Shown here: piece after piece, positions 10,307-21,959 of the stretch
How the letters are laid out: every line of letters starts with the position of its first letter
How positions within the stretch are numbered: position 1 is the stretch's first letter
NCBI GenBank assembly: GCA_965153355.1
Contig: OZ231126.1
Coordinates: 22,692,001 to 22,756,000, forward strand
Length of the DNA stretch: 64,000 nt
Origin: Flaccisagitta enflata
Lineage: Eukaryota; Chaetognatha; Sagittoidea; Aphragmophora
Reading direction: 5' to 3'
Notes under the pieces: generated by a model
Told to the model about the DNA's origin: nothing
What the model saw: only the letters and a program-made list of their open reading frames with translations
The model's database searches: none
Translations under genes and position numbers: made by a program

Positions 10307-11092
10307 CTACTTGTTGATCACTGTCACTTTGCTGGTTCGGGTGTGCTCAACACTGCCCCCGGTCATGGTCACATTGACGCTTCCGCCACCCATGCCTTTC
10401 TCTAAAGCAATCAGATTCCTAGTTGTTTCGTCCTTCAGATCGCCTTCGATATAAAACTTGCTATTATCCTCTTTGCCAACTTTAACCCCAACTCGTTTGA
10501 CATTGATATCATTACGGCCGCTGCTTTCGTTACCATTCGCCATCTGCTCCATCTGCGTCTTAACAGCCTTCCTCAGGTCGTTGAAGCGTTGAAGCTGAAC
10601 CTCTGAGACGTCCTCCAACGGTTGCTCCGCAAACTTGGTGAGTCGGGAGCGGTATTCTTCGCAGTCCGCTCTCTTCATCGAAGACTTCGACGTCCATGTT
10701 TTGAGAATCTTCATCAACGTCTCGATGAGTCTATCGTAGTGGTCTTCAAAGTCGTCATCGTCGAAAGCGGTGAAGTCGTCCTCGCACAACTTGGTCATCG
10801 CTTTCAAATACTTTTGAAGACATTTCCCCATTTCTTCCGAGTGGTCGAGACATTGCATGACGCCGTGAAGCTTGAAGGTGTCGGCTTCCATCAACGGTGG
10901 AGCCGCATTTGATGGAGATGGCGAAGCAAACAAGTAGTCGACTTGGTCATGATTCACTTTGTACCAACGTGGCCAATCTGTTTGCTTCGCCTCGAGAAAT
11001 TTCTCGTGAGCGACGCGTAGCACTTCCGCCCCTTCATCTAGCAAGAGTAGGCCGTAGATAACGCCTCTCTTGTCGTCGTCTGACAAAGGCAT
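10307..11092 (-). CDS. Hypothetical intracellular protein, 261 residues
   Basis: A single uninterrupted frame, ATG at 11092 to TAG at 10307-10309. Codon composition is clearly richer in GC than the flanks and free of simple repeat. The start has A at -3 (GAAGATGCC). Residues 1-190 look alpha-helical and charged, with an acidic patch around 107-118 (DDFTAFDDDDFEDHYDR) and many Lys/Glu. The last 60 residues look beta-rich with Gly runs (KGMGGGSVNVTMTGGSVEHT). There is no signal peptide, transmembrane segment or recognised domain. Just upstream of the ATG the minus strand reads CTCTCTCTCTTGTTAG, a good 3' splice site, so a 5' UTR intron is likely and an upstream coding exon cannot be excluded. 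Function unknown; I assign none. Confidence 0.65.
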   Translation of the reverse strand: MPLSDDDKRGVIYGLLLLDEGAEVLRVAHEKFLEAKQTDWPRWYKVNHDQVDYLFASPSPSNAAPPLMEADTFKLHGVMQCLDHSEEMGKCLQKYLKAMTKLCEDDFTAFDDDDFEDHYDRLIETLMKILKTWTSKSSMKRADCEEYRSRLTKFAEQPLEDVSEVQLQRFNDLRKAVKTQMEQMANGNESSGRNDINVKRVGVKVGKEDNSKFYIEGDLKDETTRNLIALEKGMGGGSVNVTMTGGSVEHTRTSKVTVINK

Positions 11093-11257
11093 CTTCCGAT
11101 TTCACTAACAAGAGAGAGAGAGGGATTGAAATTTTTACAGTATGGGAAAACGAGAATGGTTGATTTTACATTTCGAGCTAAAAAGGCTCTTTGCCTCACA
11201 TTATACATTTTCCGTTGCTGTAAATGTGTAAGTACAAATACCATATGTCATGGTGTA

Positions 11258-11846
11258 CAGGAACAGGAAATTTTGGTTTCATATTACTCTTTGCTTTTGA
11301 TATAGATCTAAAATCTAAAGATATTGTTTTGATTTCAGATAAGTGTTTTTGTTATAATGTATAAGGTGTTTTAACAATGTTTTAAAACCCAGAATACTGA
11401 CTATAGTTTCATGATGATCAGTAATAAAAATGAAAGTTCAAATTCTTTAGAAAAATAGTGAACAAAATTTTAAAATGTTGTTAGGTGAAATTATATCACG
11501 GCCTCCGTAAAGACAATTTTGCATTTCTAAGAACATGGCCCTTTTCTTATATGTTTTTAAAAAGAAGCTATGTTTTTGGAAATGCAAATTTCGTTATTTC
11601 TATGCAATGATATAATTTCACCTAACAAAAGTGAGATGACAAAATATAATGTTCTGTAAAAAATCTTGTTTTTTCTACTTTATTTCAATACATTATGCAC
11701 ATCAAATCTGTATGTCAGAGAGTATCTATGCAAAAATTTATTGTTCAACATTTAAAAAATGTTTTTTGACAAAAAAAAAAATTGTAAAAAAACAATAAAA
11801 AAGATATTCAAAAAATTGTTTTGACGCATGAAATTTCTTCTTCCTG
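11258..11846. mobile_element. TA-flanked foldback element, 589 bp
   Basis: Begins CAGGAACAGGAAATTT and ends with the inverted counterpart (complement CAGGAAGAAGAAATTT). TA directly flanks both ends (11256-11257 and 11847-11848). The centre is also palindromic: TTAGGTGAAATTATATCA near 11480 pairs with TGATATAATTTCACCTAA near 11609. The central part has a relative at 17340-17530. TA target duplication and CAGG ends fit a Tc1/mariner-mobilised non-autonomous element. Confidence 0.75.
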
Positions 11847-11928
11847 TACACTGCGTCATATCTAATCTTTCCTAAGTGAGCACCGATAATGTGTAGCGCC
11901 AAGCTTTCAAACCTACAAGAAACAAATA

Positions 11929-12081
11929 AGCCGGTGTTACAATTTCGTTGCGGACAAGGGGGGGGGGGTGGAAAGGTGCGTGAATGGACGTTTTTCCGTC
12001 ACGGACCCACGTACCCGCGTTCGAACCATAGATGGACCTACAGACGAAAAATACCACTCATAGAGATGCGATTCCGCGACT
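11929..12081 (-). mobile_element. RHE copy, B type
   Basis: Starts GCCGGTGTTACAATTTCGTTG, CGGACAAGG and ends AGATGCGATTCCGCGACT. The B type replaces the CCGGATACACGG block by a GTNAC...GTTAC-like hairpin. The terminal hairpin here is damaged: the AGATGC arm faces GCGACT. Confidence 0.65.
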
Positions 12082-13018
12082 AAACAGAAGCGAGTGGTGA
12101 TTGTAACTTTTTTAAAAACAAAGCTCTTGGGTCTGCACTGCGCTGTTAATGAAATGATTTATCTCCAAACGGAAGCCTCTCGGGACATGCTGACAGACCT
12201 ATCGACGAATGAGTCAACAAAAGAGTCGCCAGTTTAAAAACGTTTAAAAAAGGAAATTTAAGAAGAAAGTCTTCGTGATAATGCTGTTGATAGAAATCAT
12301 AAGCATGGTTAAGAATTAGGCGGCTTGCATAATTGTTTCTTTTTATATTTGTGTACACGATCATCATCATCAACTTTTTCTTCTTTTTTTTTTCAACAAT
12401 CTTTTTCTGTGCTCTACGATCAATATTTCTTCGATCAAAAATTTGTATCTTTAAATCTACACATTGATTTTTAACCTTTCAATAAAAACCGTTAACTTCG
12501 CCGTCCGGATGGAAAACCCAAGATAAGCCGAAGCCGTAGACGAGACATGCAAGCCCAGCCGAGAGACCTGACGATTTCAATCAGGAAGTTTAAGAAACCT
12601 GAAATGAGTTAAGTATACAACATCATCAGCCTATCCGGTATTCGCGCGCTTTATTCATTTCATCTCATATCAACATTCATACATGACAAGATTTAGCTAC
12701 AAAATTAAACTCATTCATAATTTCATTATTAAAAAATCGGACAATATAATTGTAAAATTACTGACACATAATCATTAGCTAACTTAAGGAAAAAGACATA
12801 ATCGACAGATGGAACGATCTGTAAGCCGAATGACGTACCAACCTATAGAATCGCATATTAACACTGGATGGAGTGTCTTCTAATTGCGTGCTTTGTTGTT
12901 AGTCAGGTAATCCCGACTCTCATCAAGAGACAAAGAAATGAAAACATTCTTACCTGCCCGTCCACTTCGTCAACTTAATACAAGTTCTCTGATATGAAAA
13001 CGGCTTACGGGTAATTTG

Positions 13019-13020
<2 letters not shown>
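12082..13020. other. Unannotated, nothing recognised
   Basis: AT-rich unique sequence. No exon-like frame or RNA gene recognised. Confidence 0.35.

Positions 13021-13022
<2 letters not shown>

Positions 13023-13066
<44 letters not shown>
13023..13066. repeat. (GA)n microsatellite
   Basis: GA run of about 44 bp. Confidence 0.95.
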
Positions 13067-13068
<2 letters not shown>

Positions 13069-13440
13069 AATGATCTAGACAATCTAAGCAATTACCACAG
13101 TGGGTTTCTCTGGATTTTGAGTAATCTTCAAAATAGAAATTTAAATAAAGATTACATTCTTGAAGCCAGAGTGTCACGAACTATTGATTTTAAAAATCGA
13201 CCAGGTCGAACAAATCATGGTCGAACCCCCCTAAAAATTTGACCTGAAATTGACCATAGGTTGATAGTTTTGCCAGATACCCCTTTTACCAAGTAAAGAT
13301 ATCATTTAGTTACAGCAAAATGGTTTGAAAGTTACTCTATATCACATGATAAGTTATCCACTTTGCAGTCATGTAATAACATGAAAATAGAAAATAGAGC
13401 CAATGAGCACAAACTAATCAGGAGAGACAACTGCGTTTTT

Positions 13441-13585
13441 AGTCGCGGCCAAGCGACTTTACACCTTGCTGTGTCAGTCGGTAGGTAGGTCAGTAGGTCA
13501 GTGACATTTCTGAATTCCGAGTGGTTTTCACATTACTGCTCCTGCCTAACTGTCCGCGACTAGATTGCTGTGTATCCGGCCTTGT
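13441..13585 (+). mobile_element. RHE copy
   Basis: Hairpin AGTCGCGGCCAAGCGACT, distal word GTCCGCGACT, end TGTATCCGGCCTTGTT. The middle carries GGTAGGTAGGTCAGTAGG in place of the usual CCGT repeats. Confidence 0.85.
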
Positions 13586-14623
13586 TCATTTACTATGCAA
13601 GGTTTTCATTAAAGTCTCCAATTAGCCAGAAAATACTATTCTACTCCAGAGGAGGGGCGCAGGGTATGCCACTTGCCGAAAGAATTCAAATTTCTTTTGT
13701 TCCTAGTCAATTCATGTCTAACTAAGACAAATCCACCGTCAAAACAATTCTTTCGGCCTTAGAGGTATTTCTAACTTTCGGCCAAACATAACTACATCAA
13801 AAACGGCGCAAAAACAATGATTTCTGGTCAACAAGCGACCCTGGAACCAAATGCATTTGGTTCTGCGCTGATCATACTATTGACTACGAGTAACAATTCG
13901 CGTCCGAAAAAATTCACCCACCAGAGCCGCAAATTAATAGAATACAAAATGAATATGTGATAGAAAACAAAATCTTCAAATGATCGATCACCGGTTGGAA
14001 GAAGAGTATTCCTGTGTATATAATTTTGCTCAGTAAGAAACTATCGTGTAAAATGAATCTTTACAGTTATCAAGTCCGACTTAGTGGTATTTAACTTTTC
14101 TTTTTCTTTCTTTTTATTTATTTCGCAAGTTGCGTGGTTTTATTAATCCACAACGGAATGAAAGAACTGGAAAACTAAGCTCGATGTCTCAATGCACAAG
14201 GTATGTTGATCTTAATCAATGGAAGCAGCCAGGTTCGGCCATAGGGGGGGTCACTTTCATCTCAGATGAAGGGACCGGGACCGCACAACGTTTTTTCCTA
14301 TATGAAACTCGACCCACTAATAAATGGAAGGGGCGCGTAGGAAAACGTATCCTACGAGCGTATGAATTTGTGTCTTACGGTTCAGAACGCGTTTGTTACC
14401 ATCCGCGTTAGTTATTGACTGCGTAAGAAAGTAATAACCTCGTGGGTAAAAGGTAAGCAAAACGTAGATCGTTTGTTTTCCGGACAGGCGTAAAAAGAGT
14501 GGTTAAGAGGAAGACATTCTTTCAGCAGTTTTTCTCTGTATACAGAATTTCTTTGCTGGGCAAGTTTTCAATTCAAATGGGTGAGATCGCGTCATTAAAA
14601 ACGTTCAACTATGCCATCGTGTA
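13586..14623. other. Unannotated; one weak reading frame
   Basis: A frame of 93 codons on the plus strand (14130-14411) has ordinary composition but no recognised domain or flanking splice sites. Nothing else is seen. Confidence 0.3.
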
Positions 14624-14837
14624 AGTCCCTTTCTGTCTTTCTCTGTTCGTCTCTGTCTGTCTTTCTGTCTGTCTGTCTGTCCGTCTTTCCATCTGTCTGT
14701 CCTTCTCAGTCTCTGTCCTTCTGTGTCTGTCTCTGTCCGTCTCTATCCGTCTTTTTCTGTCCGTCTTTCTCTGTCTGTCTGTCTGTCTGTCTGTCTGTAA
14801 GTCCGTCCCTATGTCATTCTGTTTGTCTTTCTGTCTG

Positions 14838-14930
<93 letters not shown>
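14624..14930. repeat. Compound (CTGT)n(CT)n microsatellite
   Basis: About 220 bp of degenerate CTGT/CCGT units followed by about 90 bp of pure CT. On the complement this is GA followed by CAGA, the same polarity as the other compound arrays here. Confidence 0.95.
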
Positions 14931-14932
<2 letters not shown>

Positions 14933-14936
14933 TCAG

Positions 14937-15556
14937 CACAGTGGGCCTTAACTAGGTATGAGTTCAAAAAAATCCCCAATGGTAGTGACGTGTATGAGTA
15001 GGTACAATTTAAAGTGGAGAATTGATGTAAACTCTTGAAAAAAATCTCCCTTGAAAATTTTTGCAAAAATTGCTAAAAATTATCAATTTTTGCATATATA
15101 TTCACAAATAGATTTCAAGGATATCTTTGTTTCAAAATTCTGACTCAAGATTTACATTCCTGGTGAAATTTCCAATCATTTGATACGTCACACTATATAC
15201 TTTCATGAAAAAATAAGATTTTCATATTTTAAGACACCGTTGCTTTCTTTGTAAAGGCGGCTTAAAAAATGAAAATTTTATTTTTTCATGAAAGTATATA
15301 GTGTGACCTATCAAATGATTGGAAATTTCACCAGGAATGTGAATCTTGAGTCAGAACTTTGAAACTGATATATCTTTGAGATCTATATGTAAATATAAAT
15401 AAAAATTGATACTTTTTAACGATTTTTGCAATAAATTTCAAGGGAAATTTCTTTTAAAGGGTTTACATCAATTCTGCATTATAAGTTGAACCTATTAATG
15501 CCAGTCACTACCCTCGGGGATTTTTTTAAACTCATACCCAGTTAAGGCCCACTGTG
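14937..15556. mobile_element. Foldback element, 620 bp
   Basis: Near-complete palindrome. The left end CACAGTGGGCCTTAACTAGG pairs with GTTAAGGCCCACTGTG at the right end. ACTTTCATGAAAAAATAA near 15200 pairs with TTATTTTTTCATGAAAGT near 15280. No TA direct repeat: the flanks are AG and TC. A related right half lies at 57150-57300, so the family is multi-copy. Confidence 0.8.
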
Positions 15557-16321
15557 TCAGAGCGGAAACGGACACAGACTCAAGCTCAATCAGACATAGA
15601 GACAGACGTAGACAAAATGACAGATTTGGAAACAGTTAAAGACAATTAAATATGGGGACAGACAAGACACACAGACTGACAAAGAGACAGTCAAAAAGGC
15701 AGATAAAAACAAACACAGAAGGGAAATCAGGGTGAACGCCACTTATTTAAATCAACACTCGCTATTACATAGTTAAACGTTCATAATGACATAAATCCAG
15801 TGCATTTGATCGGAAACTTTTCCGTGATGAAAACTTGCGATACAGAAAAGAGTCACCCAAGGGTAGTACGTAAGTATACTTAAAAAAAACGTAAGGTAAA
15901 TGCGGTTGACCAACTCACGCATAAGGAATGGGGGAGAGTAAGGTAAATGCTTACCAAGAAAAGGTAGGGACATGGTAAAGATATTAAGTTCATTTAACTA
16001 CGCACGTAGCCTACGCAGGTTAGAAGGCAGCTAAATCACGTTGTGGGACATAGGGGGGCTCGGAAAGGCCCCTGAAACATGAGGGAAAAGAAGAAACAAA
16101 TAAAAGGGGGAAAAAATGAGGAAAAGCAAAGAATGAAAAAAAGAAGAAAAGAAAGGAAAGGATAAAATAAAAAGATAAATAAAATGATTTTAAGGAAAGG
16201 TTCAATTAAGATAAATAGAAAAATTGATAAATGCTCAATTTTTTCCTAGCACCTTAGCATAGGTGTTTTATTGTTTTTTTTTCTTTTCTTTTCGTCTTTT
16301 TTTTTATGGGGGTAGATAGGG
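15557..16321. other. Unannotated; purine-rich tract
   Basis: 15560-15720 has scattered GACAGA/CAGACA words and 16075-16200 is AAAGGAA-rich. No gene seen. Confidence 0.4.
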
Positions 16322-16414
16322 GCAGCGGCCTAGAGGGTCAGTGGAGGGCTCGGTTGGTTCACCACTGCCCCCGCCCACCTGCACGTGGCTTGGGTAACCG
16401 TGTATCCAGCCTTG
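16322..16414 (+). mobile_element. RHE 3' end fused to GGGCAGCGGCC end
   Basis: GGGGCAGCGGCCTAG at the left is the terminal block of another element family. It is followed by CTGCCCCCGCCCACCTGCAC and GTGTATCCAGCCTTGTTTT, the RHE far end, so two families are joined here. Confidence 0.55.
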
Positions 16415-16477
16415 TTTTCTAATGAATCGATTTAGATTTGATATGAAAGAGAAGAGGTTTTTTGGTTTGTGAATCTC

Positions 16478-16562
16478 ACTCACTCACTCACTCACTCACT
16501 CACTCACTCACTCACTCACTCACTCACTCACTCACTCACTCACTCACTCACTCACTCACTCT
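16478..16562. repeat. (ACTC)n microsatellite
   Basis: About 21 near-perfect CACT units. Confidence 0.95.
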
Positions 16563-17024
16563 CTTAGGAGTAGACAGAAATCAACGCGATGATTATGGCC
16601 ACAAGAATTCGCAGTTCACTCCTGGCAAAATGTAAAAAAAAAGATTAGTTCTGTGTAGAAAAAGTATATTCATTCATAAGTTTCCGCTACAGTTGAACCC
16701 CGCTCCAACGGCCTCGCTTTCAATGGAATTCCGCATATAACAAATACTAGTTCCTAGTCCCTTTAATCAGTTTTCTTCTATTTCTTAAGTTGGCTCAAAA
16801 TTCCACTTATAACAAATAAAATTTGTTAGTCCTCTGAAATCCGTTTCAGCGGAATTTAACTGTATTTTCAAAGAGTCAATTTATGATTATCAAACTGCTT
16901 CTGCACTAAACATACCCACGTGATTATCTCAGGTTCAGAACGACTGCAATCAAAGAACGTTCGAAAGCTCAAATGAATAGGTGACGTCATAGAGTCAGTT
17001 GGAGGCTATAAGATGAAGGTAAAA
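16563..17024. other. Unannotated, nothing recognised
   Basis: AT-rich, no gene or clear repeat; TTGAACCCCGCTCCAACGG near 16694 resembles common repeat debris. Confidence 0.3.
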
Positions 17025-17210
17025 AAACACGCCCGAGTAGGCCAACAATGCGCCCTCTATGAATGAGCGTTTTTCATGAATGAAAGTTTTTATAAGTGAA
17101 TTTTGTTGGTGAATGATAATTGGTATTGCTTTTTGAAGAAAAAGCCTTGGACCAACCAACCATCCAACTGACCGATGGACACGACCTCTTATGTCAGGAT
17201 GCAAACGAAG
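17025..17210 (-). mobile_element. RHE-like copy, degraded
   Basis: CGAGTAGGCCAACAATGCG at the left and ACCAACCAACCATCC, ACCGATGGACACGACCTC at the right resemble a B-type RHE. The hairpin is not preserved. Confidence 0.4.
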
Positions 17211-17339
17211 AGAAAATTTGATTTTCAGTCACAATAAACTGTTATATATAGTTATCCTAATATGTAATAAGTTTTGAAATAAAGGTTGAAATAAACATAG
17301 AAATAAAAAAAAGCTTCTTTGTATATTCATAAAGATCAA

Positions 17340-17530
17340 AGTTTTTCAATAAAATAAAAAAAAAATTCAGAAAGTTATTAGGTAAAATTATGATTTTGCT
17401 TTTGAATGCAAAATTTTGCATTTTAAAACACATAGCCCTCATCTTATGAGTTTTTTAAAAAACGCCATGTTTTAGAAAATGACAATTTTTGAATCTCTAT
17501 GCAATGTTATAATTCAATTTAAGACAAATT
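17340..17530. mobile_element. Palindromic relic related to the 11.3-kb foldback
   Basis: GTTATTAGGTAAAATTATGA and CTATGCAATGTTATAATTCA correspond to the two arms of the centre of the foldback at 11258-11846. A second, more decayed member of that family. Confidence 0.55.
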
Positions 17531-17718
17531 TTTTTTTGTATTACCTTTATCTTTACATTCCAAGTTACTTTGGATACAAAAATAGTTTTTAATGCAAAAT
17601 AGTTTAAACATAAACTAATCATCATTTTTTATTAATGAATTTTGAAAATTAACAATGTTTATGATATTGCAAAAAATGTGTTGACTGATCAAAGTTTGTC
17701 TTCGATTGCACCCTGACT

Positions 17719-17736
17719 TATAGAGATGCGAGGACG
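17719..17736 (-). repeat. Isolated RHE terminal hairpin
   Basis: AGATGCGAGGACGCATCT is a perfect 6-bp stem of the AGATGC variant, preceded by CTTATAG and followed by AATAAG as at RHE ends. The rest of the element is not recognisable. Confidence 0.55.
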
Positions 17737-17900
17737 CATCTAATAAGTGATTACCCAAGTTCTGCACGCACATCTCTAGAAATCCACCTAAAAGAATTTC
17801 AGGCCTGTATACAGTTGCAAATTTTATAATGCTCAACAGAGGAGCTGCATACTATTTTATAATCATATCATTAAAACAAGAGAATGAAATGATTAATGAA

Positions 17901-18016
17901 ACAAGGCACGGACAGTTGGGCAAGAGCAGTAATGCAAAGATTGAACGCAATTCAGAAATGTTACTGACGGACGGATGGACCGACACGGCAAGGTGTAGAG
18001 TCGTGTGTCCGCGACT
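17901..18016 (-). mobile_element. RHE copy, truncated
   Basis: ACAAGGCACGGACAGTTGGG, GCAAGAGCAGTAATGCAAAG, then hairpin AGTCGTGTGTCCGCGACT followed by AAAAA. It lacks the GGATACACGGC block. Confidence 0.75.
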
Positions 18017-18621
18017 AAAAATAGATGAATGTTTGACAAATAATTGAGAATAAAATTGAATTGGTAAAGAATTCAAATAATCTATTTTGCAAGAGATGTG
18101 ATAATGCACAAAAAACTTAAGGTCAAAAATAGTTTAAAAAAACTGCAATTATTCATATTTCCACTCATACGAGAGAGTGCAAGCAGAGCATGCGGCTAGC
18201 ATAGCTTGTTTACAAAGGCACGCTCTATTTTCAGGACTGCTTAGCCAGCTATTTTTGAAAAAAAAAAAATACAGAACCAAAAGATATAACATTTTATTAA
18301 CCAAATGAAAAAATACTCCAGTCTCCAGTCATTGATCATTCATGACTCTTTTCAAAGTGACTGTGAATTGGTTCTCAAATCAATCAGATTATTAATAAAC
18401 AAGCTTGATCATCACAGATTAATCCCGATCGCATCATTCAAAAACCACAAGGGAAAAAGACTAGTGACGTCTTTGCGTCGACGCAACTCAAGGACGAAGG
18501 TGAGAAGGGAAAAAATAATGATAGGGCCATATGCAAACATGTTGACAACAAGGCTATAAACACTCTCCCCTTCCCTCCCTTCCCCCATCGCGGACTGGTT
18601 GGCAAGAGCGGAAGACCATAA
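18017..18621. other. Unannotated, nothing recognised
   Basis: No exon-like frame with splice sites was seen. Confidence 0.35.
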
Positions 18622-18761
18622 CAAGGCTGGATACACGGCAGGACAGTCTCGGACGGTTGGGCAGGAGCAGTAATGCAAAAACCGCTCGCAATTCAGAAAT
18701 GTGACGGACCGACCGACGGACTGACCGACACGGCAAGGTGTCGAGTTGCGTGTCCGCGACT
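18622..18761 (-). mobile_element. RHE copy
   Basis: CAAGGCTGGATACACGGCAG start; distal word TCTCGGAC; ACCGACCGACGG tetramers; hairpin AGTTGCGTGTCCGCGACT with one G-T wobble, followed by AAAAAA. Confidence 0.85.
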
Positions 18762-19148
18762 AAAAAATGACATTGTGACGTGATGGACCAATGAACAGAT
18801 CGAGCGACACAGCAACGTTACAAAAAGACGCAACCCAAAACCCTGCAATTTAAGCCCGGCGTCAATTTCTCTTATTTAGTTGCATACTAGTGTCTCTTCA
18901 AGGGATTGTGATTTACGCTGTAAACGAGTGCATAAAGGGAGCGATTACGATCGTTGTCAGTTGAAACACGCCTTTTGCCTACTCGTGAATGAACTTTGAC
19001 CAGAGCAGGGGGAATGACAAATAGACTTAAATGGACAAGTAGGCACTACCCGCCAGAACACGGAGTGAGTTGAGGTTGATTGATCATCCTTAACTATGAT
19101 GGTTTTTGGGTCATTGTGGTGTGTACAAAACAAATCTAAAAAAAACTA

Positions 19149-20133
19149 AAGGTCATTTCCACAATGAACCGGCCCAGCTGAAATTCATGATATAACAGGC
19201 AAAAAAATATTCTTTATTATACTAATATTTTTTTTCATGATGAAAGCTGTTGTAACACATTACTTGGGATCCAGTGTCTAGCTAATATCCTTCATACTTG
19301 AAATTTTTATTAGCTATGTAGCAAAACATAAGCCAAAATCACCCCTTTTTAGTCGCGTGCACGCGACTTTACAACCGCTTTGTCTGTCCATCCGTCCGTC
19401 AGTCCGTCACACTTTTACTTTTTTTTATCAATTCTTTTTTAAGTCATTCAAAGTCATTTAAAAGTATAGTGAGTCATTCTAAGTCATTCTAAGTTAATCT
19501 GTAAGTCTCACGCGACTTATAGGTGTTGGCCGTGTTTTATGTCACACTGGTGTCACACTCAAAACCACACATCAAAAAACTGTTAAGCATACCCAACTTT
19601 AAGTAATTTTTGTTTAAATGCAATCCTTGAGGAAGAACTAAAGATTTGATGGTATCCAGTTGTCTTTTACTAGAGAAAAATTTCACTTACAGTTGATATG
19701 TCCAAAATGATGATTTTTCTGATTTAGATATATACGTATACTATACTTTAAAGGGCAATATCTTAGATATTATTGAAAATTTCTTTTTTCCCCCCTTTAG
19801 TACAGACATATGTTACATGCAAAATTTCAGACCTTATTGTCAATTCTAGCTGGAGATATTGATTTTTTAAAGGAGTGTCCTAATTTGTTAACACCCTGTT
19901 ACACTTTTGTTACTCTGATTATGATAGAAATTAACATAGTTGAATATATTTTGAGTATAAGAATATTCTTTTTTATATGATTTAAAAGAGTATCAAATTC
20001 TGAGAATACGGCTCAAATTTCAGGCTATTAGATGCAACCATCATAAAATCATAACATTTTTAACAATGTTAACAAATTCAGATTGCTTATTTCCGCCAGT
20101 CTAGATTATTGTGGAAATTGCCTAAATCACTTT
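19149..20133. mobile_element. Probable older foldback containing a nested RHE
   Basis: AAAGGTCATTTCCACAATGA at the left matches the inverted right end (complement AGGCAATTTCCACAATAATC). Inner segments around AATATTCTT and GTAACA also pair loosely. The RHE at 19351-19536 sits inside. Confidence 0.4.
19351..19536 (+). mobile_element. RHE copy
   Basis: Hairpin AGTCGCGTGCACGCGACT is a perfect palindrome. CCGTCCGTCAGTCCGTCACA follows, and the distal word is ACGCGACTT. The far end is shortened to GGCCGTGTTTTA. Confidence 0.75.
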
Positions 20134-20274
20134 TGGGGCGCTTTAAGAAATATTTGCAAAAAAGGTGTAAATTTAGTACATTTTTGATCATAACTCTTTG
20201 AGATGATCTTTTTTGGAACTAAATTTATACTATTTCTATAAATATATCAAATAAAGCTCGAAAAATGATTTTTT

Positions 20275-20499
20275 AGTCGCGTGCTATGCGACTCTACACC
20301 CCGCTTTGTCGGTCTATCGGTCCGTCCGTCGGTCCGTCGGTCCGTCCGTCGGTCCGTCGGTCCGTCGGTCCGTCACACTTTACTTTTTCGGCGTTAATGG
20401 GGTTTTTGGCCTTACTGCTCCTGCCCAAATGCTCACTGACTTCAATTATGGCCCCTGCCCACCCGCACGCGACTGGGGTAGCCGTGTATCCGGCCTTGT
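20275..20499 (+). mobile_element. RHE copy, near full length
   Basis: Hairpin AGTCGCGTGCTATGCGACT, about 15 CCGT/CGGT tetramers, GTCACACTTTACTTTTT, CTGCTCCTGCCCAAATGC, CCCCTGCCCACCC, distal word GCACGCGACT (full complement of the first ten bases), GTAGCCGTGTATCCGGCC, TTGTT. One of the best model copies. Confidence 0.92.
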
Positions 20500-20689
20500 T
20501 TTTTTTAGATTTGTAATATACACATAATAAGGACTCAAAATCTATCAGAGTTACCAGTAATGGCGGCTGTCGCCGTGAGGAAAAAAGTCGTAAGCGTTGT
20601 TCACTTTTCACCAAGCTTTTGTTTTCAGTCATTGCAACTTTTTATTTGTTAGATCAAATTAAGAGCAATTGTATATAGTGGTTGCACTG

Positions 20690-21150
20690 AAAATCAGAGA
20701 AAAATAGGACTGAGCCAAATGAGCTAGATGAGCTAAAATATTCAAAATCACTCAATTACGCAACCAGCTATGCTTACTGAGATGCTTTCTTATATTTGCA
20801 TGCTTAAATCAAAACATTTATTTATTCATCGGTTTTGAAATCAGAAAAAAAGAGCAAGCTTAATGAGCTAAATGAGCTAGAATATTTAAAAACACCCTCA
20901 CAGATGAGCAGCTCTGCTCACTGACATGCTTTCTTACAATTGCTTGCTTAAACATCTATCAATATATTTGCTTATTTATTGCATTTGAAATCGGAAGAAA
21001 AAAAAACTGAGCTAAGTGAGCTAAATGAGCTAAAATGCACAAAATCATCCTCACATATGAGCAGCTATGCTCATGAACATGTTTTTTTTGTATTTGCATG
21101 CTTAACCAAACTTAGATACACTCCTTTATTGATCCTACACAAAATCATAA
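20690..21150. repeat. Tandem repeat, about 150 bp x 3
   Basis: Three units each carrying GAGCTAAATGAGCTA, a GATGAGCAGCT-type block and TTTGCATGCTTAAA near 20710, 20860 and 21015. A fourth copy lies alone at 28680-28830 beside an RHE. Confidence 0.7.
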
Positions 21151-21495
21151 AAAATCGAAAAAAATTCAATTTGAATTTTTTGTAAATAAATCTTTAAAAA
21201 TTCATAACGCAAAAAATATTTGTCCCAGAGACTTCTGCTTAGCGCCAAATGAAAGAGAATTATCAAATTTACTTACCCTATCAATTTCATTTGAGGGACC
21301 AATCGCCCTAAGGAGTTCCAAAACTTTCTCATAAGAAAATGAAAACCCTGTTTCTCTCGAATATGTCAAAAAGTCGAAGACTTACTTCGACTTTTTTCCC
21401 GATAAATGATTATTCTACGTAAACTCATTCCGTGTTCTGGCGGAGTGTAGGGTCTGTTTCTAAAAAAGAAAACCGCGTTTCGAAAGTGCCACAGA
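21151..21495. other. Unannotated, nothing recognised
   Basis: AT-rich to 21360, then unique sequence leading into the next element. Confidence 0.35.
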
Positions 21496-21764
21496 GGGCG
21501 TGTTTCTAGTGACCGCCAAAAACGCGTTTGTTCCCGTGAAAAGCGATCATAGTGTGAACATGTATTCAAGAATTGTAACTGTCCCACGAGGGAGTGAGCA
21601 AAGTGAGTGATCGAGCCCGTGAACGGAGCAAGTAAGCAAAGCGAGCGTAGTGAAGCCAAGTGCTGCGGAGAGAGTGAGCGGAGTGAGCGATGCGAGCGAA
21701 CGAATGTATTGAGCGGCTGAGTGGCCTGTTAAAAACGCGTTTGTCTGTGACTAGAAACATCCCC
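21496..21764. mobile_element. MITE-like element, GGGCGTGTTTCTAG ends
   Basis: Terminal inverted repeats: GGGCGTGTTTCTAGTGACCG at the left and complement GGGGATGTTTCTAGTCACAG at the right, both with ACGCGTTTGT further in. The interior is a degenerate short repeat of GAGTGAGC/GAGCGAAG words. A homologous copy lies at 39303-39570. Its Ser/Arg-rich reading frames are by-products. Confidence 0.75.
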
Positions 21765-21959
21765 TCAGTCGCTGAATACGTGTTCGCTCACACCGCTCAC
21801 TTGCTCCACAGCACTCCACTTTGCTAAGCTCGCTTTGCTGGTTTGCTCTTTTCACAGGCCTGCTCAATCACTTTGCTCATTCCATGGGACATTGGGACAG
21901 ATGGCAGTTTAGGCTGAAAACATGGAGTAAAAGGATTGATTGTCAGTAGAAACACGCCC
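21765..21959. mobile_element. Second, diverged element of the same type
   Basis: TCGCTCACACCGCTCACTTG interior and terminal GTAGAAACACGCCC at the right look like an adjacent copy sharing or having lost its left end. Confidence 0.45.

Noticed and set aside
14130-14411. 93-codon plus-strand frame
   Set aside because: Normal composition but no domain, no start context and no splice sites; left as an unannotated region.
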